The notes under the pieces are model-generated. The model made no database searches and was not told the origin of the DNA. It was given only the letters and a program-made list of their open reading frames with translations. The position numbers were made by a program, and so were the translations under genes. This document shows, piece by piece, positions 50,517 to 58,146 of a DNA stretch of 64,000 bases. How positions within the stretch are numbered: the first letter of the stretch is position 1; every line of letters begins with the position of its first letter. The stretch lies in assembly GCF_021730445.1 (NCBI RefSeq), contig NZ_JADNRM010000001.1, positions 387,004 through 451,003 on the forward strand, read 5' to 3'. This DNA is from Phocaeicola faecalis (GTDB lineage Bacteria; Bacteroidota; Bacteroidia; Bacteroidales; Bacteroidaceae).

Positions 50517-51737
50517 ATGAACGGAACAAACCTATTCAAAATAGCTCTTCGGGCTCTAGCCAACAACAAGCTGCGTGCCTTCCTCACCATGCTGGGAATC
50601 ATCATCGGTGTGGCATCCGTTATCGCCATGCTTGCCATCGGCCAAGGCTCAAAGAAAAGTATCCAGCAACAAATCTCGGAGATGGGTTCGAACATGATTA
50701 TGATTCATCCGGGAGCCGAGATGCGCGGCGGGGTTCGCCAAGACCCTTCGGCCATGCAGACATTGAAACTGGATAATTATGAGAAACTCAGTGAAGAGTG
50801 CACTTACCTTTCGGGCATTAGCCCCAATGTATCTTCCTCCGGACAACTGGTGGCAGGCTCGAACAACTACCCTTCTTCCGTCAGTGGAGTCAGCATTGAT
50901 TACCTCAACATCCGCCAGCTCAGTGTGGAACAAGGCGAAATGTTTACCGAAAACGATATCCGCACCGCAGCCAAAGTCTGTGTCATCGGCAAGACCATTG
51001 TCGACAATCTGTTCCCCGACGGTTCCGACCCCATCGGAAAAGTCATCCGCTGCAACCAAATTCCCATGCGTGTAGTGGGTGTACTGAAATCAAAAGGCTA
51101 CAACTCCATGGGGCAAGACCAGGATGATGTGGTACTTGCTCCTTACAGTACCGTCATGAAGCGATTACTCGCACAGACCTATCTGGGTGGCATTTTTGCC
51201 TCTGCCCTGACAGAAGACATGACTGAAGAGGCTGTGGAAGAAATCACCTCCATCCTGCGTCGGGAACATAAGTTGAAAGCCACCGATGATGACGATTTCA
51301 CCATTCGCACCCAGCAAGAGCTAAGCAGTATGCTGAATACCACCACCGACCTGATGACTACCTTGCTGGCTTGCATTGCCGGCATCTCGCTCGTAGTCGG
51401 GGGCATCGGAATTATGAATATCATGTATGTTTCCGTTACCGAACGTACACGCGAAATCGGCCTGCGGATGTCAGTCGGGGCACGTGGCGTCGATATCCTT
51501 TCACAGTTCCTCATCGAAGCCATTCTTATCAGTATCACCGGCGGTTTGATAGGCGTGATTATCGGTTGCGGTGCCAGCTTTATGATTAAGGCAATAGCGC
51601 ATTGGCCCGTGTTCATCCAACCTTGGAGTGTCCTGCTTTCCTTCGCCGTCTGTACGGTTACGGGAGTTTTCTTCGGATGGTATCCGGCCAAGAAAGCGGC
51701 AGACCTCGACCCGATTGATGCCATACGTTATGAATAA
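50517..51737 (+). CDS. MacB-type ABC transporter permease
   Basis: A 406-aa protein: helix 1 (MLGIIIGVASVIAMLAIGQG), a large periplasmic MacB_PCD domain (about 45-270), and three C-terminal helices of the FtsX fold (SLVVGGIGIMNIMYVSVTER, ISITGGLIGVIIGCGASFM and LLSFAVCTVTGVFFGWYPAK, ending in the conserved P-x-K-A-A-x-L-D-P-I-D-A-I-R). The subunits probably export a peptide, macrolide-like or lipid substrate; which is unknown. Last gene of the pump operon. Confidence 0.93.
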   Translation: MNGTNLFKIALRALANNKLRAFLTMLGIIIGVASVIAMLAIGQGSKKSIQQQISEMGSNMIMIHPGAEMRGGVRQDPSAMQTLKLDNYEKLSEECTYLSGISPNVSSSGQLVAGSNNYPSSVSGVSIDYLNIRQLSVEQGEMFTENDIRTAAKVCVIGKTIVDNLFPDGSDPIGKVIRCNQIPMRVVGVLKSKGYNSMGQDQDDVVLAPYSTVMKRLLAQTYLGGIFASALTEDMTEEAVEEITSILRREHKLKATDDDDFTIRTQQELSSMLNTTTDLMTTLLACIAGISLVVGGIGIMNIMYVSVTERTREIGLRMSVGARGVDILSQFLIEAILISITGGLIGVIIGCGASFMIKAIAHWPVFIQPWSVLLSFAVCTVTGVFFGWYPAKKAADLDPIDAIRYE

Positions 51738-51759
51738 AAAGGTTTGGCACCGGCCATTC

Positions 51760-51812
51760 TTCTCGTTTCATGCCTGTGAGATACTTCTCCACAGACAAGG
51801 AACGAGAAATTT
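51760..51812 (+). terminator. Hairpin between the efflux operon and lytS-type gene
   Basis: TTCTCGTT (51760-51767) pairs with AACGAGAA (51801-51808), with an inner CTGTG/CACAG stem, followed by ATTTAT. It probably ends or attenuates the efflux transcript. Its 3' edge touches the TTATCG palindrome. Confidence 0.55.
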
Positions 51813-51825
51813 ATCGGTACGATAA
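51811..51825. promoter_or_regulatory. Palindrome TTATCG-GTA-CGATAA upstream of the sensor kinase gene
   Basis: A 15-bp inverted repeat 46 bp upstream of the TATCTTTG -7 box at 51872. Its left arm with the spacer (TTATCGGT) is the reverse complement of ACCGATAA, the same motif as the direct repeats at 47024 and 47044. Candidate autoregulatory site of the LytTR regulator. Confidence 0.45.
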
Positions 51826-51871
51826 GATAAATTTAATACCTTCAGAATCCTATTTTAACCCTGAACTTTTT

Positions 51872-51879
51872 TATCTTTG
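51872..51879 (+). promoter_or_regulatory. -7 box (TATCTTTG) 6 bp before the kinase start codon
   Basis: TATCTTTG followed by C ends 6 bp before the ATG at 51886. Since transcription in Bacteroides starts about 5-9 nt after the box, the mRNA would be leaderless or nearly so. No good TTTG -33 element is visible. Confidence 0.5.
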
Positions 51880-51885
51880 CCTATT

Positions 51886-52941
51886 ATGAAACAAATATTA
51901 TCTCAACGTCGTCCGCTGGAACTGACCATACATATTGTCAGTTGGCTGCTGATATTCGGCTTCCCACTTGTTTTTGTAGACAGAGGAAGCGGCATGAACT
52001 GGCATCAGTTCCTACGCCACAGTTGTGTCCCCCTCTGCTATTTCCTGATATTCTATATCAACTACTTATGGTTGGTGCCGCGTTATCTCTTCAATGATGA
52101 GATACGAAAATATATTATCGGCAATACTATCCTGATTCTTCTCTCTTCATTGCTACTCCACCTGTTGCTGGAGAAATTCAGCACTCCTCCACCCGAGGAA
52201 TTTGTACGCCGCATGCCTCCACGCTGGATATTCTACATACGCGATGTCGTATCAATGATTTTCGTTGCCGGACTGGGAGCTGCCATCCGCACCAGTCTGC
52301 GATGGAGGCAAGCACAGGAGATGCTTCTGGAAGCCGAACGACAGAAAACGGAAGCGGAACTGAAGAATCTAAAGAACCAATTGAACCCGCATTTCCTGCT
52401 CAACACGCTGAACAATATCTATGCCCTGATAGCATTCAACAGTGACAAGGCGCAAGAAGCAGTTCAAGAGCTGAGCAAATTGCTCCGACACGTGCTTTAC
52501 GACAATCAGCAGACCTTTGTTCCGTTAGAGAAAGAACTTGACTTCATCCGCAATTACGTGGCACTAATGCGCATCCGCCTATCTCCACAAGTGAAAGTAA
52601 GCCTGCATCTGGCAACAGATTCAGGCAACTCGTTGCTCATTGCTCCTCTGCTCTTTATTTCTTTGATAGAAAATGCCTTTAAACATGGCATCAGTCCCAC
52701 TGCCCACAGCTTTATCAGCATCGCCATCACCGGAAACGCCGATGGTACAGTGCGTTGCGAGATACTGAACAGCAACCATCCCAAGACCGAGCAGGACAAA
52801 AGCGGCAGCGGCATCGGACTGGAGCAGGTGAGCAAACGACTGGAGCTGATTTATCCCCGACATTATGAATGGGAAAAAGGCATCAGTGCCAACGGTCAGG
52901 TCTATTCTTCTATACTAACCATTCAAACCAAGAAACTATGA
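51886..52941 (+). CDS. LytS-type sensor histidine kinase
   Basis: I start at the ATG at 51886; a TTG nine bases upstream falls within the -7 box. The 351-aa protein has four transmembrane helices (about 12-135) with no extracytoplasmic sensor domain, a coiled coil (about 140-163), the His_kinase motif LNPHFLLNTLNNIYAL (H169) and an HATPase_c domain with FISLIENAFKHG and SGIGLEQVSKRL. This is the LytS/YehU class that pairs with LytTR regulators. Its stop overlaps the regulator start (ATGA). Confidence 0.92.
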   Translation: MKQILSQRRPLELTIHIVSWLLIFGFPLVFVDRGSGMNWHQFLRHSCVPLCYFLIFYINYLWLVPRYLFNDEIRKYIIGNTILILLSSLLLHLLLEKFSTPPPEEFVRRMPPRWIFYIRDVVSMIFVAGLGAAIRTSLRWRQAQEMLLEAERQKTEAELKNLKNQLNPHFLLNTLNNIYALIAFNSDKAQEAVQELSKLLRHVLYDNQQTFVPLEKELDFIRNYVALMRIRLSPQVKVSLHLATDSGNSLLIAPLLFISLIENAFKHGISPTAHSFISIAITGNADGTVRCEILNSNHPKTEQDKSGSGIGLEQVSKRLELIYPRHYEWEKGISANGQVYSSILTIQTKKL

Positions 52942-53663
52942 TACTGAATTGTGCAATAGTAGATGACGAGCCTTTGGCTTTGGAGTTATTACAAAGCTAT
53001 GTGGAAAAGACTGCTTTCCTACGGCTGGTAGGCAAATACTCCAGTGCCGTGCAAGCCATGAATGAGATTCCCGCACACGAAGAAGTGCACATACTTTTTC
53101 TCGACATACAGATGCCGGAACTGAACGGATTGGAATTTTCGCACATGGTAAGCTCTGAAACACGTATCATCTTCACCACCGCTTTCGGGCAATACGCATT
53201 AGACAGCTACAAGGTCAATGCGCTGGACTACCTGCTAAAACCAATAAGTTATGCCGACTTCCTGCAGTCGGTAAACAAAGCGGTGCAATGGTTCGAACTG
53301 AAACAAAAAGCCGGAAACGCACCGGAGGAAGAAGCAAGTCACGAATACATTTATGTTAAAAGCGATTACAAACTGGTACAGATAGCCCTCGACAAGATTC
53401 TATACATCGAAGGCCTGAAGGATTACATAAAAATACATCTGGAAAACGAACCGAAAGCCATCTTGTCGCTTATCAGCATGAAAGCCATGGAAGAAAAACT
53501 TCCATCAAGCCGTTTTATACGCATACATCGCTCATTTATAGTGCAAAAGAGCAAAATAAAGATAATTGACCGGGGACGCATTGTTTTCGGCAAGGAATAC
53601 ATTCCCATTTCTGACAGTTACAAGCAAGAGATACAAACTTATTTGAATAGCCATTCTGTATAA
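52938..53663 (+). CDS. LytTR family response regulator
   Basis: Start at the ATG at 52938, in a 4-bp ATGA overlap with the kinase stop. The 241-aa protein has a receiver domain (D9-D10 acidic pair, phosphoacceptor D56 in ILFLDIQMPELNG, TTAF and K in LLKPI) and a LytTR DNA-binding domain (about 138-238; YIYVKSDYKLVQI, LYIEGLKDYIKIHL and RFIRIHRSFIVQ). LytTR domains bind direct repeats about 20-22 bp apart. Its position after the efflux operon suggests that operon as a target. Confidence 0.94.
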   Translation: MILNCAIVDDEPLALELLQSYVEKTAFLRLVGKYSSAVQAMNEIPAHEEVHILFLDIQMPELNGLEFSHMVSSETRIIFTTAFGQYALDSYKVNALDYLLKPISYADFLQSVNKAVQWFELKQKAGNAPEEEASHEYIYVKSDYKLVQIALDKILYIEGLKDYIKIHLENEPKAILSLISMKAMEEKLPSSRFIRIHRSFIVQKSKIKIIDRGRIVFGKEYIPISDSYKQEIQTYLNSHSV

Positions 53664-53710
53664 AAAATCTTATTATTAATAGGATAATAAATCAAATTCG
53701 TCGATATCTT

Positions 53711-53742
53711 TTTGCTAAAAACAAATAAATAACGTATATTTG
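53711..53742 (+). promoter_or_regulatory. Promoter (TTTG / TATATTTG) of candidate small RNA
   Basis: TTTG (53711-53714) and TATATTTG (53735-53742) are 20 bp apart, an ideal Bacteroides promoter, with no following protein gene for over 650 bp on this strand. Confidence 0.65.
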
Positions 53743-53748
53743 CAACAT

Positions 53749-53862
53749 AGACAAGGGAAGTTGTGAAACTTCTTAATAGAATAGTTTAGTTAAGTCTAGT
53801 TTAGTTTTTGTGTTGTAAGTGCTCCCTCCATTAGAGAATGGTTAGGGAGCACATTTTTTTTC
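53749..53862 (+). ncRNA. Candidate small RNA with 5' hairpin and terminator
   Basis: Between an ideal promoter and a strong terminator lie about 114 nt without a plausible ORF. The RNA would have a 5' hairpin GAAGTT-GTGA-AACTTC (53757-53772), a U-rich unstructured linker (AGTTTAGTTAAGTCTAGTTT) and the terminator GTGCTCCCT / AGGGAGCAC (arms from 53819 and ending 53853) followed by ATTTTTTTT. No known family recognised. Confidence 0.65.
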
Positions 53863-53907
53863 TTGGGTCAGCCTTTATTCCGGGGGAGTTTCACATATCA
53901 TATCACA

Positions 53908-54177
53908 ACAAAGGGAAGAGTAAGCCGTTTCATAGGGTCAGTCAAGGCTTTTTAAACGGAAGATTATTACAGTCTCCGGTAGCAGACTGTACAGTCCACT
54001 GCTGCAGACTGTACAGTCCATTACTGGAGACTGTACGGTCCACTGCCGGAGACTGTAGTAATTCGACTGATAGACAGGCATAATCGAAAGGACAAAAACG
54101 CTTAGTCTGGCTAATGAAACGACTTGGGGAATTTAAAACGTATGCAGAGGTTGAAAACCGGAGGAGGCAACATCCGG
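53908..54177. repeat. Dispersed ~270-bp element with 22-bp palindrome array, copy 2 (inverted)
   Basis: The reverse complement of the element at 14547-14814. The array at 53969-54058 has phase points 53985, 54007, 54029 and 54051 with palindromes GACTGTACAGTC (twice) and GACTGTACGGTC, enclosed by the perfect inverted repeat TACAGTCTCCGG / CCGGAGACTGTA. Flanking blocks such as GGAAGAGTAAGCCGTTTC and GACAGGCATAATCGAAAGG match copy 1. It again lies in a convergent gap. Confidence 0.8.
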
Positions 54178-54270
54178 TGACAGGATATAGAGATGTCTTT
54201 ATTTAATTTTAACGAATTTATTTCAGTGGGAGGGTGAACTAAATGAATGAATGGCGCGTTATATATTTGT

Positions 54271-54402
54271 GTTTTTCATAGTAATAGATTTAAGATTAAT
54301 AGTTAGTATTTGCTTGTGAAAGTCAGTACACTTACAGATAAAAGCGTTTATCTGAAAAGAAAAAAGAGGTCACTCAGCAATGGGTAACCTCTTTCTTCTT
54401 TT
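54271..54402 (+). ncRNA. Candidate small RNA, shared 5' motif (member 2)
   Basis: A -7 box TATATTTG (54262-54269) is followed by GTTTTTCATAGTA and TAGATTTAAGATTAA, nearly the same as the 5' end of the candidate at 43861. Downstream come a perfect hairpin CAGATAAA-AGCG-TTTATCTG (54335-54354) and a terminator AAAGAGGT / ACCTCTTT (54363-54394) followed by CTTCTTTT. Total about 130 nt. The shared 5' segment with different 3' parts suggests paralogous small RNAs. Confidence 0.6.
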
Positions 54403-54643
54403 ATTTCATCTCACGCAATGCCTTGCATAGTTGGTCGGGACAGGAAGTGGAACGATTTCCACACTTCACTCCTTCCAATTTATCGAGCACATCTTCAACT
54501 TTCATTCCTTTTATCAGCCGACTAATCCCTTGCAGATTTCCATTACATCCGCCCCAAAAGAAGACCTGTTGAATGACGCCGTTCTCTACTTCCACCTCAA
54601 TGTGGCTACTGCAAGTACCCTGCGTCTTATAAGTAATCTTCAT
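54401..54643 (-). CDS. TSCPD domain protein (TIGR03905-like)
   Basis: An 80-aa protein that contains the literal TSCPD motif (NRSTSCPDQLCKALREM) and three further Cys-bearing segments (GTCSSHIEVEVENG, WGGCNGNLQGISRL, GVKCGN). Related TSCPD domains occur at the C-terminus of class II ribonucleotide reductases and as stand-alone proteins; a metal-binding role is likely but unproven. It starts 1 bp after the yebC stop, so it is translated from the same mRNA. Confidence 0.88.
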   Translation of the reverse strand: MKITYKTQGTCSSHIEVEVENGVIQQVFFWGGCNGNLQGISRLIKGMKVEDVLDKLEGVKCGNRSTSCPDQLCKALREMK

Positions 54644-54644
54644 T

Positions 54645-55379
54645 TTACTCTTCTTCAGCTGGTTTCATGTTTGTATAAACGGTCTGAACATCATCAAACT
54701 CTTCCAGACGGTCCACCATCTTATCAATTGTTTCGCGCTGTTCGGGAGTTACATCCTTCAGGTCGTTAGGAATATAAGTAAAGTCACCACCTACTTCCTC
54801 GAAACCACATTCTTCCAAGTGCTTCTGAATAGCGGCATAGCTCTTCGGGTCACCATAGATAGTGATTGTTCCTTCTTCTTCATCAATATCGAATTCATCT
54901 TCTACACCGTAATCAATCAAATCAAGAATCAGTTCTTCCATGTCAAGACCTTCTTTCTGCTTGAAAGTAAAGACACATTTATGATCGAACAAGAAAGCCA
55001 ATGAACCGGTAGTTCCCATGTTGCCGCCGAATTTATTGAATACAGAACGAACGTCTGCCACGGTACGAGTGGTATTATCGGTCAAAGTATCAACGAATAC
55101 TGCCACCCCGTGAGGGCCGTATCCTTCGTAAGTCATACCTTTGTAGTCGCTGGTATCCTTACCCATTGCATTTTTAATAGCACGCTCGATGTTATCCTTC
55201 GGCATGTTTTCGCGCTTACAAGTAGCGATAACACCACGCAAAGTGGGGTTATTTTCCGGTTCCGGTCCGCCTGCCTTTACAGCAATAGCGATTTGTTTAC
55301 CCAGTCTTGTAAATGTCTTGGCCATGTGGCCCCATCTTTTCAGCTTTGTAGCTTTTCTATATTCAAATGCTCTTCCCAT
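54645..55379 (-). CDS. yebC: YebC/PmpR family protein
   Basis: A 244-aa YebC/PmpR/TACO1 family protein: MGRAFEYRKATKLKRWGHMA, AVKAGGPEPENNPTLRGVIA, NMPKDNIERAIKNAMG, YEGYGPHGVAVFVDTLTDN and KFGGNMGTTGSLAFLFD are all typical. Members are annotated as transcription regulators, and recent work ties YebC to translation of proline-rich stretches on the ribosome. It lies between pheT and the TSCPD gene in one likely transcription unit. Confidence 0.94.
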   Translation of the reverse strand: MGRAFEYRKATKLKRWGHMAKTFTRLGKQIAIAVKAGGPEPENNPTLRGVIATCKRENMPKDNIERAIKNAMGKDTSDYKGMTYEGYGPHGVAVFVDTLTDNTTRTVADVRSVFNKFGGNMGTTGSLAFLFDHKCVFTFKQKEGLDMEELILDLIDYGVEDEFDIDEEEGTITIYGDPKSYAAIQKHLEECGFEEVGGDFTYIPNDLKDVTPEQRETIDKMVDRLEEFDDVQTVYTNMKPAEEE

Positions 55380-55409
55380 TGGATTATATTTTTATAAATG
55401 GTTATTTTA

Positions 55410-55594
55410 TTATTTACTTTTCTTCGCTGAACATAAGACTCCCAAGCCTAATATAGCAGTCAATATATTTAAGGAAGGCGAAATCAGCCCCCTATCCCAT
55501 CCGTCTGCCGAATACCTATAAATCCAAAGACCCACAGCACTTATCAGCAAAATAATGAAAAGGGCAATCAATGCATATTTCTTTTAGGAGTCAT
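55410..55594 (-). pseudogene. Frameshifted small membrane protein gene between pheT and yebC
   Basis: From the ATG at 55594 the frame opens as MTPKRNMH and stops. Adding one A to the run of four A (ATGACTCCTAAAAGAAA) restores a continuous 61-aa frame: MTPKKKYALIALFIILLISA, then VGLWIYRYSADGWDRGLISP and SLNILTAILGLGVLCSAKKS with a final K. It has two hydrophobic helices and a basic tail. The interval is 185 bp, one short of a multiple of three. Either a real frameshift, a homopolymer sequencing error, or translation from a TTG at 55571. Confidence 0.55.
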
Positions 55595-55601
55595 TATATC
55601 C

Positions 55602-58064
55602 TTATCTTAGTTTCGCATTCAATTTGTTTTCCAGATTGGCAATCAGCTTAGACATAATCTTGTCGATTTGCTTGTCGTTCAGTGTTGCATTTTCATCCTG
55701 CAACAAGAAGCTGACAGCATAGCTCTTCTTACCCGGTTCCAAATTCTTGCCTTCGTATACATCAAACAGTTCTACTTCTTTCAGCAGTTTCTTTTCTGTC
55801 TCGTAAGCTATCTTTTCGATTTCGGCAAATTGTATGTTCTTGTCAAGCAACAGCGCCAAGTCACGTCTTACAGCTGGGAACTTAGAAAGTTCCTTAAAGT
55901 TGACCTTCGAAGTCTTGATAGCTTTCATCAGCTCATTCCAATTGATTTCGGCATAATATACCTCATTGTCAATATCGAATGTTTTTTGAATCTTCTTGCT
56001 GACGATACCAAACGTAGCCAGCAACTTACCGCCGCGCGTGTGTACGCTGACAGCTACAGAATAGATATCATTACTCAAATTACCGAATACCACGTTACCG
56101 AAGTTCAAGCCCAAACGAGTGAATATATTCATCACGTATGCTTTCAGTTCATAAACGCTGGTGTTTTCATCGGGATGTGCCCATGAGTTGCTCACGCGCT
56201 TACCTGTCACCCATAATCCCAAATGATATTCTTCTTTGTATGCAGCCAAAACCTTTTCGGGGTTCTTCTTTTCTGCATTAAAGAAATAGCAGTTGCCGAA
56301 CTCAAAGAACTTCAAATCGGCATTCTTACGGTTGGCATTGTGCTGGATGCTTTCCAAACCGCCGAACAACAGAGTCTGACGCATTACGTTCAGGTCATTG
56401 CTTAACGGGTTCATCAAATTGACAAGGTTTTCGGGCTTATAAGTATCCAAACCTTCATAATATCCGGCAGCAGTCAGTGAGTTATTCAGGATTTCATTGA
56501 ATCCGCAACCAATCAGCTGTTCGGATATCAAGTTCTGAAGCTGTTGGGATTTATCTACTTCCCCCTTCGTAGTCAGGCTTGACTTTAATGTTGTGGGAAT
56601 TTCCACATTATTATATCCATAGATACGAAGAATGTCTTCTACCACATCACAGTCACGCTGAACGTCTACACGATAAGCAGGAACTTGTAAAGTCAGTCCT
56701 TCGGGAGTCTCGTCTACAATCTTCATCTCAAGGCTGGTAACGATACTCTTTATCGTCTCCACCGGAATGACTTTTCCAATCAGTGAATGAGCCTTCTCAT
56801 AGTTTAGCTCTACCATGAAATCAGCAACCGGATGAGGATAATTGTCTTTAATTTCAGAAGCGATGGTTCCGCCTGCCAGCTCTTTCACCAGCAGAGCAGC
56901 TTCTTTCAACGCATAGATAGTTCCGTTAGGATCAATACCACGCTCGAAACGGAAAGAAGAATCGGTACTTAATCCGTGACGGCGTGCTGTTTTACGCACC
57001 CAAGTCGGATTGAAATATGCACTTTCGAGGAACACATCCACGGTTTGTTCCGTAGTACCTGAATCCAAGCCACCAAATACACCGGCAATACACATCGGTT
57101 CTTCAGTATTACATATCATCAAATCTCTATCAGACAAGGTACGTTCCACTTCATCCAAAGTGATAAACTTAGTGCCTTCGGCAACGGTCTTTACAACAAT
57201 CTTACCACCTTTAATTTTATCGGCATCAAAGCAATGCAACGGTTGACCATAAGCGTGAAGAATGTAGTTGGTGATATCCACAATATTATTGATTGGACGA
57301 AGACCTATCAAACGCAGTTTGTTTTGTAGCCATTCGGGGCTTTCTTTTACAGTAACTCCCTTAATGGAAACTCCGGCATAACGGGGGCATGCTTCGGTGT
57401 TTTCCACTTCGATGGCAATATCCATATCATGGTTGTCCACCTTAAAGCCTTCCACTGAAGGACGGCTCAACGTAGCCTGTTTGCCGTTCTGAATCAAATA
57501 AGCATACAAGTCACGGGCCACACCATAGTGAGAGCAAGCATCTGCCCGATTCGGAGTAATGTCCACTTCAAGCACATAATCGCTCTTGATGTTATAATAA
57601 TCTTTGGCAGGAGTTCCGGGCACAGCATCTGCCGGCAAAACAATGATACCGTCATGACTGGTTCCGATGCCAATCTCATCTTCGGCACAAATCATACCGA
57701 TGGACTCAACACCGCGAAGTTTTGATTTTTTGATGGTAAAGCATTCTTCACCGTCATATAGTTTAGTACCCAGAGTGGCAACCACTACTTTTTGTCCGGC
57801 AGCTACATTAGGAGCGCCGCAAACAATCTGCACAGGTTCTCCCTGTCCCAAGTTAACCGTAGTCACATGCATGTGGTCAGAGTTGGGATGAGGTTCGCAA
57901 GTCAGCACTTCGCCGATAACAATACCTTCCAGACCACCTTTAATTGTTTGGACTTCTTCTACGCCTCCTGTTTCCAGACCGATAGAAGTCAGCGCTGCTG
58001 CCACTTCCTCAGGGGTCAAATCGAAGTTGACGTATTCTTTCAGCCAATTATAAGAGATATTCAT
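55602..58064 (-). CDS. pheT: Phenylalanine-tRNA ligase beta subunit
   Basis: An 820-aa PheRS beta chain in standard domain order: N-terminal MNISYNWLKEYVNFDLTPEE, EMAP/YtpR-like tRNA-binding domain (about 40-150; LTCEPHPNSDHMHVTTVNLG), B3/B4 editing domain (SSFRFERGIDPNG), B5 (RDCDVVEDILRIYGYNNVEI), catalytic-like core (NRKNADLKFFEFGNCYF) and C-terminal FDX-ACB (FKELSKFPAVRRDLALLLD). It pairs with PheS to charge tRNA-Phe; pheS is elsewhere. A TAAATTTG -7 box lies at 58099. Confidence 0.97.
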   Translation of the reverse strand: MNISYNWLKEYVNFDLTPEEVAAALTSIGLETGGVEEVQTIKGGLEGIVIGEVLTCEPHPNSDHMHVTTVNLGQGEPVQIVCGAPNVAAGQKVVVATLGTKLYDGEECFTIKKSKLRGVESIGMICAEDEIGIGTSHDGIIVLPADAVPGTPAKDYYNIKSDYVLEVDITPNRADACSHYGVARDLYAYLIQNGKQATLSRPSVEGFKVDNHDMDIAIEVENTEACPRYAGVSIKGVTVKESPEWLQNKLRLIGLRPINNIVDITNYILHAYGQPLHCFDADKIKGGKIVVKTVAEGTKFITLDEVERTLSDRDLMICNTEEPMCIAGVFGGLDSGTTEQTVDVFLESAYFNPTWVRKTARRHGLSTDSSFRFERGIDPNGTIYALKEAALLVKELAGGTIASEIKDNYPHPVADFMVELNYEKAHSLIGKVIPVETIKSIVTSLEMKIVDETPEGLTLQVPAYRVDVQRDCDVVEDILRIYGYNNVEIPTTLKSSLTTKGEVDKSQQLQNLISEQLIGCGFNEILNNSLTAAGYYEGLDTYKPENLVNLMNPLSNDLNVMRQTLLFGGLESIQHNANRKNADLKFFEFGNCYFFNAEKKNPEKVLAAYKEEYHLGLWVTGKRVSNSWAHPDENTSVYELKAYVMNIFTRLGLNFGNVVFGNLSNDIYSVAVSVHTRGGKLLATFGIVSKKIQKTFDIDNEVYYAEINWNELMKAIKTSKVNFKELSKFPAVRRDLALLLDKNIQFAEIEKIAYETEKKLLKEVELFDVYEGKNLEPGKKSYAVSFLLQDENATLNDKQIDKIMSKLIANLENKLNAKLR

Positions 58065-58098
58065 ATATGATATATTTTATGTATTTCAAAATGACCTG

Positions 58099-58106
58099 CA
58101 AATTTA
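58099..58106 (-). promoter_or_regulatory. -7 box (TAAATTTG) for pheT
   Basis: The reverse strand reads TAAATTTG followed by C, 34 bp upstream of the pheT start. Confidence 0.5.
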
Positions 58107-58146
58107 ATAGTTTTTTTTGGGATAAGCTTTGTTTTTATGAAAAATG

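Noticed and set aside
52869..52937. N-terminal extension of the LytTR regulator
   Set aside because: It overlaps the kinase gene by 73 bp; the receiver domain begins precisely at the ATG at 52938 in the ATGA overlap.
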